From the NCBI GenBank assembly GCA_009746045.1, contig RPFO01000154.1, positions 4,875,137 through 4,939,136 on the forward strand: a stretch of 64,000 nucleotides of DNA, written 5' to 3'. Below, piece after piece: positions 53,101-62,330 of this stretch; the stretch's first letter is position 1; each line of letters begins with the position of its first letter. The notes below the pieces were generated by a model. The model made no database searches and was not told the origin of the DNA. It saw only the letters and a program-made list of their open reading frames with translations. Source of the stretch: Mesostigma viride. Taxonomy: Eukaryota > Streptophyta > Mesostigmatophyceae > Mesostigmatales > Mesostigmataceae. A program made the position numbers and the translations under genes.

Positions 53101-56100
53101 GTGCCGCGCGCGTGGACGCGGTCGCCCTGCTGGACTGGGACCTGCTGGACATCGGCGCGGGGGCGTACGTCGGGCGCCGCGCGACGCTGGTCGGTTTCGA
53201 GCACGTGCCGGCGGGGCTGCTGTTCCAGCGGGTGCGTGTGCCCCCCTGGGGCGTGCTGCTGCCATCCGAGCACGCAGGCCCCTACAGCGGCCGCTTCAAG
53301 GGGGGGGGGACACGGCCGCGGCATCCGAGCGCGCCAGCACAAGAGAAAAGGAGGAGGTTGCGCGGTCACCCCTGGGGCGGTTCCACAACAAGACGCGCGA
53401 CAACGCCATGTTTGCGGCCGGGGAGGACAAGGGCAAGGCGCTCTCCTCACTCTCCGCGCTCACTGAGGTGGTCGTGGGGGGGGCAGCGAGGGAGGGAACA
53501 AGGACGGCCGGCCAGGGGGGGCGGAACGGCTCGGGGTGAGCGGTCGTCTGCGGCGCTGCTGGCGCGGGGGCGGGGAGCAGAACGCGGCGCGTCGCTCGAT
53601 GGCCAAGAGCCACCCCTTCTACAACGAGTTCTACAACCGAGGGGAGAGCTACAGCCTGGAGCCCGGAGCAGGGGGGGCGGGGGAAGGATTGACCGAGGGC
53701 CAGCAGGGGGGAACAAGGGGGGCTCCTACTCGGGCGCAGCTCCGCCACCATTGCGTGACGGCGGCGGTGACAAGAGGGAGGACGGCTCGTCAGCCATCAA
53801 CCGCTTGCTGCGCCTGCCAATGGTACCCTGGTGGTGCTGGGTCCCTTGCATTGCCGCCCAGGTACTGGCCCATTCTGCTGCGCTCGCCCCCGCCGTGTAC
53901 CTGCTCATCCTACTGCTGCACGCGGACGCGCTGCCCCACCTGGCGCTCGCCGCGGTGCTGCCCTGGCTGTTCATGATGGTTGGGGGGGCGCCTACGCGCT
54001 GGTGCTGCTGGCGGTCAAGCTCGTGCTGCTGGGCTGGCGGCCGCCCCCCTGGCCCCGCCTGACCCCCTGGCGCGCGGGCCGCCACTGGCACGTCTCTTGT
54101 TGTGTCGAGTCCCCCCTCTACCAGCTGTTTCTGCGGCTTTGGGATGGTGCCTGGACGCTCAACGCCTACTACACCCTCATGGGCGCGCATGTGGGGAGGC
54201 GCGTCTTCCTGCCGTCGCCGGACGTGGTGGACTTCCACCTCCTGCACGTGGGTGATGACGTCACCTTTGGGGGTCTGGTCACGCTGATCACCACGGGGCT
54301 GGCACTCCCAGGGAGCGGCGACGGCACCCTGGAGGGTGAGCGGGGCTCAGCGCAGGCGCGGGTCACGCTAGAGGCTGGGTGTTCGTGCTTCGACAGCGCG
54401 ATCCTGGCCCCCGGCACGCACGTGAGGCGCCGCGCGGCAGTGGGCTCCTACACCTTCTTACGCACGCACTCGCGTGTGGCGGAGGACTCGGTGTGGCAGG
54501 GGTGGCCGCCGATGCTGCTGGTGAGTGCGGTCGCTAGTTTGTGCGTGCGTGCGCTAGCGTGGCTGTATGCGCGCATTCCGTCCTGTCGGCGGCACCGGTC
54601 AGGGTGGGCACGAGGCAGCACGTCTCCGTAGGGCGTTTGTGGAGAGGTTTGTGGTGGGGGGCGCACCATGGCATGGCATGGCCTTGTTTTGTTGTCATTA
54701 CTTGTTGTCATGTTTTGGCATCGGGTGCAAGTGTACGGTGTTCCCCTGGCGTGCTTGCGCAGCGTTGATAGCCACGCTATGTGTATGTGCGTGGGATCAT
54801 GTTGGTGTGGTGCGAGGAAGCTGCTTCATTCATTCCTGCGGTGTTGGGTTGCAGTTGTGCCTTGTTTGGCCTACTGCACTGGGAACGTGGTCCAGCAGTG
54901 GTTTGGCAGAGCCGACACATGCTCACGCGGATGCCCACACCCTCCGACATATGTGTGCTCCCTTTTTGGTTTCCTGGTCGACATAGTCACTGACGCTGCC
55001 TATCTTCCTTGCTCCCCCCCTCCCCTTGGACCTGCAACCACAACCCTGCTGCTGCCGACATTGCGCTCGCCCCTGCCCACTGGGCGCCCTCGCCCCCCTG
55101 CGCCTTGTCCCCCCTGGCAGCTGCAACGGTCGGCGCAGGTTGCCAAGGCCCAGCTGCAGCGGCACGCCAGCATAAATGCGGCACAGGGGCACGGGCTGCA
55201 GCGACAGCCCACATATGAGACAGCCGCGCTGACAGGAGGCGGGGTGGACGCGGGGAAGGGCGGGGGCGCAAGAGGAGATGTGACAGATGGCAGGGGCAGG
55301 GGCAGCGCCAGGGCGTCGGCGTCCACGTCCGCACATTCCTTCATAGAGCTGGTAGCGGACGTGGCGCGGGGCACGGCGACGGGCCAGGAGCGCGCGCAGG
55401 CGCCCAACATGCACCGCCTGCGGGTCAGCGACGACGGCGTGCTGCCAGGCACCCTGGGCCTGGGCGGCGGCATGCACGAGCTGCAGGCCGCCGGCATGTC
55501 GGACCATCGCTACATCTGGGGTCAGCTGGGCAACGTGCTGCTCCGCTTCTTTGCCGCGCCCACCACGCTGGCGGTAATGTACGTCGTCTCCTACGCCATC
55601 AACCAGCGGGTGCAACGTGCCTTTGACGACAGCGTCGTCGGCAGCGCCGTATCCCTGGCGGTCTACCCAGCCTGCTACGTGGTTGGCATGTTTGCGATGG
55701 TTGTCTATCTGGTGCTGTCCAAGTGGCTCGTCATGGGCCGCTACAGGGAGGGGCTGTACCCCTTCTGGAGCACCCGCTTTAACCTGTGGCAGCTGCAGGT
55801 GGTCTTCATGAAGATCGTGGACATGTATGTGCTGGCCGACCTGCGCTCAAGCTATCTGCTGACCCTCGTCTACCGGCTCATGGGCGCCACCATCGGAGCC
55901 GACGTGCTGCTGGACGCGCACCCCCGCGTCGAGATGGACCTGCTGACGATGGAGGACGGCGCGGTGCTGGGCTACCGCGCGTTCCAGTACGGCCACGTCA
56001 TAGACAACATGTGCCTCCAGTTTGGGCGCACGCGCGTGGCGGCGCGCGCCATCGTGGGCGCGCGCTCCATGGTCCTGATCGGCTCCACGCTGGAGGCCGA

Positions 56101-56206
56101 CGCGATGCTCCTGGGCTACTCGCTCGCGCTCAAGGGGGAGCTCTTCGCGCCCAACACGGTGTGGGAGGGGCTGCCCGCCGTGCGCGTGTCACGAGGCTCG
56201 GGGTGA
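40745..56206 (+). CDS. formyltransferase-NRPS-Pls-like synthetase, eleven exons
   Basis: Spliced gene read as exons 40745-41160, 42109-42505, 42883-45864, 46570-46829, 47746-47800, 48649-49215, 50808-51140, 51403-51639, 52309-~52500, ~52755-54520 and 55121-56206. Most junctions are GT-AG and keep the frame. Domain order: formyltransferase, condensation-like linker, adenylation (A), carrier (T), then three repeats of two membrane helices plus a beta-helix-like module. A-T followed by six TM helices interleaved with three modules is the known layout of bacterial epsilon-poly-L-lysine synthetase. The added formyltransferase resembles N-terminal domains of some bacterial synthetases. It probably activates an amino acid as an adenylate and thioester and couples or releases it at a membrane. 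The product is unknown. Frame changes at G/C runs (44260, 45362-45396, 45701, 53300 and later) look like length errors. The exon 9-10 link is unresolved. A full-length reading is about 2,750 residues. Confidence 0.8.
42109..42505 (+). CDS. synthetase exon 2: formyltransferase C-terminal half
   Basis: The acceptor ATGCAG is followed by [23 protein letters not shown]. The Asp before Gly-Arg-Ile takes the place of the third catalytic residue. Then come [20 protein letters not shown], a Gly-rich insert, and [18 protein letters not shown] with [17 protein letters not shown], typical of the link to the C-terminal subdomain. Ends phase 0 at AGG|GTACGC. Confidence 0.8.
42883..45864 (+). CDS. synthetase exon 3: linker, condensation-like part and A domain start
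   Basis: Begins [12 protein letters not shown] and reads [20 protein letters not shown], the small C-terminal domain of formyltransferases. A condensation-like region follows ([11 protein letters not shown] ... [20 protein letters not shown] ... [20 protein letters not shown]) without a visible HHxxxDG motif. The A domain starts at about 44955 ([37 protein letters not shown]) and reaches core motif A3, [15 protein letters not shown], at 45735-45779. Three frame changes coincide with G10 at 44260-44269, G runs at 45362-45396 and C9 at 45701-45709. Ends at CAG|GTGGGT. Confidence 0.75.
46570..46829 (+). CDS. synthetase exon 4: A domain core (A4 region)
   Basis: Acceptor CCGGCAG. Encodes [20 protein letters not shown], which holds the conserved Asp that anchors the alpha-amino group, then [15 protein letters not shown] and [12 protein letters not shown]. 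It ends with two bases of an Arg codon completed by exon 5. Confidence 0.85.
47746..47800 (+). CDS. synthetase exon 5: 55-base microexon with NFYGPT
   Basis: Acceptor GCCGCAG|G and donor ACG|GTGCGT. The product [18 protein letters not shown] carries the first half of A5 (NxYGPTE). The Glu comes from exon 6. Phase and motif continuity on both sides support the call despite the small size. Confidence 0.8.
48649..49215 (+). CDS. synthetase exon 6: A5-A9 motifs
   Basis: Starts [13 protein letters not shown], then [34 protein letters not shown] (A6), RFIPDPFW, an insert of about 45 residues, [10 protein letters not shown] (A7) and [20 protein letters not shown] (A8). Ends phase 0 at AAG|GTGAGG. 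The insert before A7 is longer than usual. Confidence 0.85.
49537..50780. repeat. higher-order minisatellite inside synthetase intron 6
   Basis: About 37 subunits of 31-36 bases, each starting ATGTCGCTG and containing a GATCA-like core followed by a C-rich stretch. From about 49730 three subunit types alternate in fixed order: CTATTGATCACCCAxCCACCC, CATGCTGATCAACACCCCCC and TTTGTTTATCAAACCC. This gives a ~99-base higher-order unit repeated about ten times. Homogeneity within each type implies that the trimer, not the monomer, was amplified. Confidence 0.9.
50808..51140 (+). CDS. synthetase exon 7: A domain C-terminal subdomain
   Basis: Acceptor CGTGCAG. Encodes [47 protein letters not shown] and AGKADR, which is A10 with the catalytic Lys that contacts the adenylate. 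A basic linker leads to the carrier domain. Donor AAG|GTGGGT, phase 0. Confidence 0.85.
51403..51639 (+). CDS. synthetase exon 8: carrier (T/PCP) domain
   Basis: A single exon encodes the whole carrier fold: [58 protein letters not shown]. The Ser of LGADSL is the site for the 4'-phosphopantetheine arm. Acceptor CCCCACAG and donor CAG|GTGGGC are in phase 0. Confidence 0.9.
52309..52500 (+). CDS. synthetase exon 9: post-carrier linker (3' end uncertain)
   Basis: Acceptor CCCCCCAG, then [40 protein letters not shown] and a basic stretch. No clear donor was found. G10 runs at 52507-52530 and a 33-base tandem duplication at about 52646-52700 follow. The end is a guess, and the frame linking it to exon 10 is unresolved. 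Confidence 0.45.
52755..54520 (+). CDS. synthetase exon 10: Pls-like modules 1 and 2
   Basis: Possible acceptor CTCCTGCAG, although the same frame is open further upstream. TM1 [22 protein letters not shown]2 [20 protein letters not shown], the motif [16 protein letters not shown], then module 1 ([35 protein letters not shown]). After frame changes at G runs (53300-53309, 53476-53521, 53671-53735) come TM3 and TM4 ([36 protein letters not shown]), a further shift at 53982-53988, then [15 protein letters not shown]. Module 2 reads [31 protein letters not shown] and [17 protein letters not shown]. Donor CTG|GTGAGT, phase 0. Confidence 0.7.
55121..56206 (+). CDS. synthetase exon 11: Pls-like module 3 and stop
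   Basis: Acceptor CCTGGCAG. A disordered start ([20 protein letters not shown]) leads to TM5 ([20 protein letters not shown]) and TM6 ([20 protein letters not shown]). [20 protein letters not shown] follows, then the third beta-helix-like module ([60 protein letters not shown]) and [14 protein letters not shown] before TGA. This exon is free of frame changes. Confidence 0.85.
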   Translation: MQRSAQVAKAQLQRHASINAAQGHGLQRQPTYETAALTGGGVDAGKGGGARGDVTDGRGRGSARASASTSAHSFIELVADVARGTATGQERAQAPNMHRLRVSDDGVLPGTLGLGGGMHELQAAGMSDHRYIWGQLGNVLLRFFAAPTTLAVMYVVSYAINQRVQRAFDDSVVGSAVSLAVYPACYVVGMFAMVVYLVLSKWLVMGRYREGLYPFWSTRFNLWQLQVVFMKIVDMYVLADLRSSYLLTLVYRLMGATIGADVLLDAHPRVEMDLLTMEDGAVLGYRAFQYGHVIDNMCLQFGRTRVAARAIVGARSMVLIGSTLEADAMLLGYSLALKGELFAPNTVWEGLPAVRVSRGSG

Positions 56207-57772
56207 GCATGTATGTGCAGGGCAGCAGCGCCCGGTGGCATGCGGGAATCCTGCGGGCACATGCCACCAACTAGTTGTCGAGGAGGCAGGGGTACGGGGA
56301 GGTCCCAACGCAACACTGCGGCTTGATCCACCGTTTTCGGCGATACTTGTTTTATCGGCAATGTGATCGCAGACGGCAATGTTACTCTTCTGCTGTTTGT
56401 TGTGACCCCGCGGCCTGTGCTGTTTGGGCCAGCTGGCAATGGGCGTACCTTGGCGTCCCACCGAACAGGAGTGCAGGTGTTTTCCTTTTGTTCACCAGCT
56501 GCCGGGGGGGGTTCGGCGCTCTGGCCATGTATTCCATACTCCGGCCAACCAACTGCGGTAGAGCTAGCCATTTTGTGCTCTTGCCAACCCATTGGATTGC
56601 TGTTTAGGTCTGCAAGCCCTGTCATGTTGTTGCACATTGTTTGCATCTGCACTGCTGTGTTTTTTGCATTGCCTGGGTTGGGGGGCGATGGCAACCACGG
56701 CGTGTTTATAGTATTGGTTTCTTGGGGGGTAGATCCTGAACCTCCTCATGATTTGAGACTCATGATTGTAGCTGACATATTTACCTTACGGTGGGTGTGA
56801 ATAGAATCGAGGCAGGCAGCAAATATTAAACCAAATGCTGGTGTGGGAGTTCTTGTACTGTACTTTTATATAATGTACAATATATATTTAAAAAATATAA
56901 TGTACAATATATACATTGTGGTAACTCTTTTTAGTGTTGGCTTTGTTTATTAAGTGAGACAACTATGTTTGATTGGGTGCTTTCCCTCTGATGTAAGTTA
57001 TTATAATTTTTAATGCATATTTTTTGTCGTGGTATCTCTTGTTAGCGCTGGCTTTGTTTATGTTTGATCGGGTGCTTTCCCTCTGATGTAAGTTATTATA
57101 ATTTTTAATATATATTCATTGAGAATGATAAATTACGGAGGTGAGATTGGCATGCAAGATAAGGAAACCCCCCCAAAGAAGAAGAACCCTAAAGAAAATA
57201 ATGGTAATCTGACACGGGCATGCAAGGATCACGCCAGCTGCACAAGGTACAACTAACTACATCACAAAACTACGACACACAGCAACATCGCAGTTGTGCT
57301 CCCGAGTGGCATCTATCCGCCGGCCGGTAGTCGCCGGCCCGGACGCCTAGTTAGGTGGGCATCAAAGATTGGTGTCTAGATGCTAGTCGGTGCCCGTAAG
57401 CAAGGTACGGAAGCCAGTGCGCGCCGGGACGGTCAGAGAACCGTCGCCCTCGGTAGCACAGATCCGCTGAGTGCCGGTAGTCTCGGGTTAGAGGCTCGAG
57501 CATGCACTATCGGGTAGCCTACCGGTAGTCTCGGGTTAGAGGCTCGAGCATGCCTTATCGGTTAGCGCCGCGCCGCTAGCTGAGCTCCTTGCGGCCTGGC
57601 CAGCTGTAAGGGTTCAATAGCAATCAGTGGCGGCTGCGGGCTCAGCCTCCCACAATCGGTTCCCCAAACAACAAAAATCCCGTCTCCATCGCCGGCGTGC
57701 TAGCCAGCGGTGAAGGGCATTCAACTTGTATTCACAACAGTCAACATTTCCGTTGACCATTTTTCTGGGCTC
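56207..57772. other. no gene; short tandem duplications
   Basis: Probable 3' UTR of the synthetase, then AT-rich sequence. About 108 bases are duplicated (56915-57015 and 57025-57112: GTGxTGGCTTTGTTTAT ... GGGTGCTTTCCCTCTGATG). A 38-base unit, GGTAGTCTCGGGTTAGAGG..., is repeated at 57475 and 57524. The latter lies just upstream of the copia gag and may be LTR or leader. Confidence 0.5.
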
Positions 57773-58978
57773 ATGGCGCGTGGCGCGGAGCGAACGCCAG
57801 CTGCAACCCAGGACCAGGGAACGCAAGCTTCAACTCCGGCGGATGGGAGTGGCGCAGCCACGGTGGCGACTGGGCCAGCTGGTGGCTCGGCCAGCACAGC
57901 TCCGGGGCAGCAGTCAGCACCAACTGCCCGGAAAGTTTTCAAGAAAGAAGAGCTGCCAAGTAAGCTGCCAGAAATTCTGACGCCGTCCGCCGTGGAGGAG
58001 TTTATTAACAGCCTGGGCGAGCTCCGGCAGGACTACAACGAACTGTCCGACGCAGTTTTCCTCACCAAGCTGCGCCGGTCAGAGGTATGCAACGAGGCTA
58101 CGGGTAATGCGGACGTGCGAGGGGTCATTATCAACGCCAGCAAAGAGGCGTGGACCTGGCCCGACACAGTGAAGGCCCTGCAAGAGGTGCTCGACACCTC
58201 AAGCTTTCCTGACGAGGAAAAGGAGGGGCAGGCGCTGGTGCGCAACCTGTCGCTTGACCCCAATTACCTCAGCTCGGACATGGCCAGATTCGCGGCCCAG
58301 GTCCGGAGCAAGGGTGTCTTGAAGCACATGAGTAGCGAATATTTACTCAGCGCAGTTCTGGATGCGCTGGGGCTGACGCCAGAGAGCCGTGCCAATGTCA
58401 AGGCCGGTCTCGGCATGAAAATTGCGCTAGCTTCTTCCGTGGTAGTGGGCACCCCGGACGACCAGAAACGGTTCAACGCAGCCATGGCGCACCTCCGAGA
58501 GATGTTCAAGGACCGGGGCGGCCCCAGGCGTAACAACAAGCTGCCGACAGTTGCTCAGGTAAACCCTGTGCCTGCCTCGACCCCGCCAGCAGCTTCTCTG
58601 TCGGACTTGACCACTCTTGTTACCCAGCTGTCCACGACGGTGGCCGACAACGTGGTGCGAATGTTGGGTGGCAAACGCCGAGCTCGCGGTGGTCGGCACA
58701 ACCAGAACGCGTCCAGCAAACGCGGGCCGGGAGGCGGTCAGGGCAAGCAGCCTCGACAGGAGGGCGGCGCTGGCAGGCAGCAACAGCAGCAGGGTGGCGT
58801 CCCCAAGGAGAAGGTCGTCTGCGAGCGGTGCACCGGCGTGGGGCACACCGAGGCCAACTGCACGCTGGGGCTGGACCTCGGCAAGGTGACTCGAGTGTGC
58901 CGGCGCTGCTGGGCGGTTCGGCTTCCTGGACACGACCCCAACACATGCCGCGCCCCACGGCCAGCCATGCCCAAGTGA
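57773..58978 (+). CDS. Ty1/copia gag with zinc knuckle, intact ORF
   Basis: 402-codon frame from ATG 57773 to TGA 58976-58978. Ala/Thr/Gly-rich N-terminus, then a helical capsid-like region (LPEILTPSAVEEFINSLGEL, TWPDTVKALQEVLDTSSF, YLLSAVLDALGLTPESRANV, AHLREMFKDRGG). A Gly/Arg/Gln-rich basic stretch precedes the knuckle CERCTGVGHTEANC (C-x2-C-x4-H-x4-C) and a second Cys/His cluster (CRRCWAVRLPGHDPNTC). The two-cluster end resembles a nucleocapsid. It differs from the gag at 19843-21166 in the capsid and in having the second cluster. Pol is present only as the remnant at 59289. Confidence 0.75.
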   Translation: MARGAERTPAATQDQGTQASTPADGSGAATVATGPAGGSASTAPGQQSAPTARKVFKKEELPSKLPEILTPSAVEEFINSLGELRQDYNELSDAVFLTKLRRSEVCNEATGNADVRGVIINASKEAWTWPDTVKALQEVLDTSSFPDEEKEGQALVRNLSLDPNYLSSDMARFAAQVRSKGVLKHMSSEYLLSAVLDALGLTPESRANVKAGLGMKIALASSVVVGTPDDQKRFNAAMAHLREMFKDRGGPRRNNKLPTVAQVNPVPASTPPAASLSDLTTLVTQLSTTVADNVVRMLGGKRRARGGRHNQNASSKRGPGGGQGKQPRQEGGAGRQQQQQGGVPKEKVVCERCTGVGHTEANCTLGLDLGKVTRVCRRCWAVRLPGHDPNTCRAPRPAMPK

Positions 58979-59288
58979 CGTCCTAGAGGTGATGTGTGTC
59001 GCGGTGAGTCGGCTACTAAGGCGTGAGGATGCTGTGCCTTGTAGTCCTAATGTTCCCACGTCAGTGGTTCAGAATGGAAGTGCATGTGCTGCAGCTGATC
59101 AGGAGTGCGTGCCCAGCGTGGTCGCAATAGAGCCTGAACACTGACGCCCTACCGGAGCTCACCCCTTCAGGTGAGATAGTGCCGGCGGATGCCGAGGTAG
59201 CCCCTCACGTAGACGTGGAGTTGGGTTGCCGCCTCAGTAAGGCCTCACTAGAGCGCATTGCCGACAGGAATGCACATGCACGGAGAGC

Positions 59289-59630
59289 TTGGCGGGGCAG
59301 GTGCCTAGCATAGAAGGGGATGGCACCACCCCCACGGCCATAGGATTGCGGATGCTTGCTCACCAGATTCACCTTGCGGTGGGTCATGTGGCGGGGCAAA
59401 CGCTAGACTGGGCGACTTGGCTTATGGGGGCGCCGGGGTTGAAGGTCGCTCAGGCGGAGTTAGAGGAGTGCCACGCATGCGCCAGTGTCAGGAAGAAGCG
59501 TAGGCGCTGGCATGCTAAGACTCCTTACCCGTACCGGGGGAGGTTAGTGGGGGAGGTCATGCATTTGGAGGAGGGGGACTATTATTCACATCAATCCGAC
59601 GCCGCGCCAAAGTGTCCGCGGTAATTCCGG
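59289..59630 (+). pseudogene. copia pre-integrase zinc-binding fragment
   Basis: The frame reads LAHQIHLAVGHVAGQTLDW, then KVAQAELEECHACASVRKKR and PYPYRGRLVGEVMHLE. H-x3-H with C-x2-C is the HHCC domain that precedes copia integrases. PYxGRLVGEVMHLE matches the region before the first catalytic Asp. Coding similarity ends near 59625. This is probably the continuation of the element whose gag lies at 57773, with a decayed or deleted protease. Confidence 0.65.
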
Positions 59631-60560
59631 GGTGAAATTGACGAAATTCGGTGCGCGCGGGAGATGTTGAGTGCAAATTTCATTGCGAAGGCTATGGTAG
59701 CGTGAAAATTTACTGTGCACGAATTACGAAGCCATTTTGTACCTGATTTCGCTTGTTCGATCGGCATTCACGTAAGGAAATTTATTCTGAAAAAAAAACG
59801 TTCGAACGCAGTTCTGTTTTTGGAGGGTGCGAGGGCAAACACGCAGCAGTGGCCAGTTTCGCACGCCGCGCACAGCTACCCGTGTGTTTTCAAAGGTAAC
59901 CTCCAGAGTAGATTAAGACACTTATGGTGGGAGGGCACACTTTCGAACGATTCCTTATATCATTTCGAAGAAATTTAATGTTGGAATTCCCTTAATTTTG
60001 CGTTTCCATGTTGCACGAAATTTTTCCGAAAAAGTCAGATTTATAGGAGCGCTGACAGGGGCAACCATGCATGTAAGGATTTACTCGCTTTTACGCCATT
60101 TCCTGCAGATTTATGACTTCCCTCGGGGGGTAAACATTGTCCGCTGCATGAACTGCGGGCGGGGCTAGCTGGCGATGTCTTAGGCGTGCCCCGGGTGCGG
60201 GAGAACCAACATCTACTGGTTTCCATCGTTGTAACCCGCTTTTTTATCGTCATTAACCGGCGTATTCTAGTGGTTTAAGCGTCCGGTGACGGGCGAAAAG
60301 AACTCTTACCCTGCCGCCATGGCCTGAGGAGGCACTGCGACAAGGACTGGGGGCGGGCGGGCAAAATAAAACGCGACAGTGCCCGCACCCCGCCGGCGCA
60401 CCCCGGCGAACAAAGCGCACCGTTACCCCCCTGGGCCCATCGCTGCCGTCGCCGGGCGGCACGTTGGGGAGGCGGCTCCTTCTCCCTTTTCTGGTGTCTG
60501 TTGCATCATTTCGAACCCCTGACCAACGGAGGCATATTAATGAACGAGTGGATGCATGGA
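59631..60560. other. no gene recognised
   Basis: AT-rich then GC-rich spacer with short frames only. A TAGTGGTTTAAGCGTCC string (60268) is A-box-like and a GGGGTTCGAAATG string (minus, about 60505) is B-box-like, but they lie on opposite strands and form no tRNA. Confidence 0.4.
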
Positions 60561-60565
60561 GGGAT

Positions 60566-61250
60566 GAAGGGAGGGAGGAAGGGAGGGAGGGAGGGAGGGA
60601 GGGAGGGAGGGAGGGAGGGAGGGAGGGAGGGAGGGAGGGAGGGAGGGAGGGAGGGAGGGAGGGAGGGAGAGGGAGGGAGGGAGGGAGGGAGGGAGGGAGG
60701 AGGGAGGGAGGGAGGGAGGGAGGGAGGGAGGGAGGAGGGAGGGAGGGAGGGAGGGAGGGAGGGAGGGAGGGAGGGAGGGAGGGAGGGAGGGAGGGAGGGA
60801 GGGAGGGAGGGAGGGAGGGAGGGAGGGAGGAGGGAGGGAGGGAGGAGGGAGGGAGGGAGGGAGGGAGGGAGGGAGGGAGGGGGGAGGGAGGGAGGGAGGG
60901 AGGGAGGGAGGGAGGGAGGGAGGGAGGGAGGGAGGGAGGGAGGAGGGAGGGAGGGAGGGAGGGAGGGAGGAGGGAGGGGAGGGAGGGAGGGAGGGAGGGA
61001 GGAGGGAGGGAGGAGGGAGGGAGGGAGGGAGGGAGGGAGGGAGGGAGGAGGGAGGGAGGGGGAGGGAGGGAGGGAGGGAGGGAGGGAGGGAGGGAGGGAG
61101 GGAGGGAGGGAGGGAGGGAGGAGGGAGGGAGGGAGGGAGGAGGAGGGAGGGAGGGAGGGAGGGGGAGGAGGGAGGGAGGGAGGGAGGGAGGGAGGGAGGG
61201 AGGGAGGGAGGGAGGGAGGAGGGAGGGAGGGAGGGAGGGGAGGGAGGGGG
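60566..61250. repeat. polypurine (GGGA)n tract, about 685 bases
   Basis: Almost entirely GGGA units on the plus strand with scattered GGA, GGGGA and GAGG interruptions and essentially no pyrimidine. Long open frames in all registers (EGGR or LPPS repeats) are artefacts. The perfect purine-pyrimidine asymmetry and dense G-triplets allow H-DNA and G-quadruplex structures. Confidence 0.95.
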
Positions 61251-61299
61251 CATGCTAGACAAGACCCCTAGGGTCGCGGACACCATAGTTATAGGACTG

Positions 61300-61382
61300 T
61301 TTCAGTAGATAGCTTGTAGATAGCTTAGAACGGTAGGATTGCCGGCGTGTACCCATAGTCCGGCATCCATCCATCGGGGTTA
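61300..61382 (+). repeat. TTAGAACGGTAGGA / CATC module, third copy
   Basis: GTAGATAGCTTAGAACGGTAGGATTG, then a very short CATC run (61367-61377) and CGGGGTTAA. It is the same order as at 2505-2590 and 29080-29120, but here the microsatellite has only a few units and the hairpin module is missing. A GGGA tract sits about 60 bases upstream. Confidence 0.55.
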
Positions 61383-61593
61383 AGAAGATGTGCTATTATG
61401 TACCTAAGGTATGATCTGAAATCCTCTCTGCGAGATCTGTCGATTGCGCTACTAAAAGTTTTATTCGGGGTCGATCTACGTGCCCGGGTCTACCACGAGT
61501 AGACCGGTCCGCCGCCAACTGTTTCAAGTGTTGGGTGGGCAGGGTGGCGCGGGCTGGCGAGTGGCGACCACCCAGTCGCGGCAGTCAAAAATT

Positions 61594-62330
61594 CACAGGT
61601 CGGACAAATATAAATGATATTTGGCCGTATTTGCGCATTTGATTTATAAATGTTGCATATTTAGTCCACTAAATTAATCCAACGGTGAACCCCGTTCGGC
61701 AACAAATATTTAGATTAATCCAACGGTGAAACCGGCTTTGACCAAAATATTTAGATTAATCCAACGGCGAAAAAGTTTTCACGAAAATATTTAGATTAAT
61801 CCAACGGCGAAATCGGCCTTGACCAAAAAATCTAAATTAATCCAACGGTGAAACCGGCTTTGACCAAAATATCTAAATTAATCCAACGGTGAAACCGGCT
61901 TTGAATATTTAAATTAATCTAAATGAATATTTAAATACTCGTGCCGCCAGGGCCTTTAACTTTAACATCTGAAGTTGAACATGTCGGACAAATATAAATG
62001 ATATTTGGCCGTATTTGCGCATTTGATTTATAAATTTCGGCAAAAAATATTTGGATTAATCCAACGGCGAAAAAGTTTTCACCAAAATATTTAGATTAAT
62101 CCAACGACGAAACCGGCTTTGACCAAAATATTTAGATTAATCCAACGGCGAAAAAGTTTTCACCAAAATATTTAGATTAATCCAACGGCGAAACCGGCCT
62201 TGACCAAAAAATCTAAATTAATCCAATGGTGAAACCGGCCTTGACCAAAATATTTAGATTAATCCAACGGCGACCGGTAAGCAGCCAAAAGTATTTGAAT
62301 CATATTTTATTTGTATTTGTCCGACCTGTG
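61594..62330. mobile_element. 737-bp non-autonomous DNA transposon with 8-bp TSD and internal satellite
   Basis: Terminal inverted repeats CACAGGTCGGACAAATA (61594-61610 and, inverted, 62314-62330) with AYAAAT extension are flanked by perfect target duplications CAAAAATT at 61586-61593 and 62331-62338. Eight-base duplications are typical of hAT-type transposases, although the terminal CACAG is not the usual hAT end. Inside, a 41-base unit (AATATTTAGATTAATCCAAC...) forms arrays at about 61655-61930 and 62040-62280. A second copy of the 5' terminal region (61982-62035) separates them. No ORF, so movement would need a transposase in trans. Confidence 0.85.

Noticed and set aside
60464-61286. EGGR / LPPS repeat ORFs of 250-264 codons
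   Set aside because: Artefacts of the GGGA polypurine tract.
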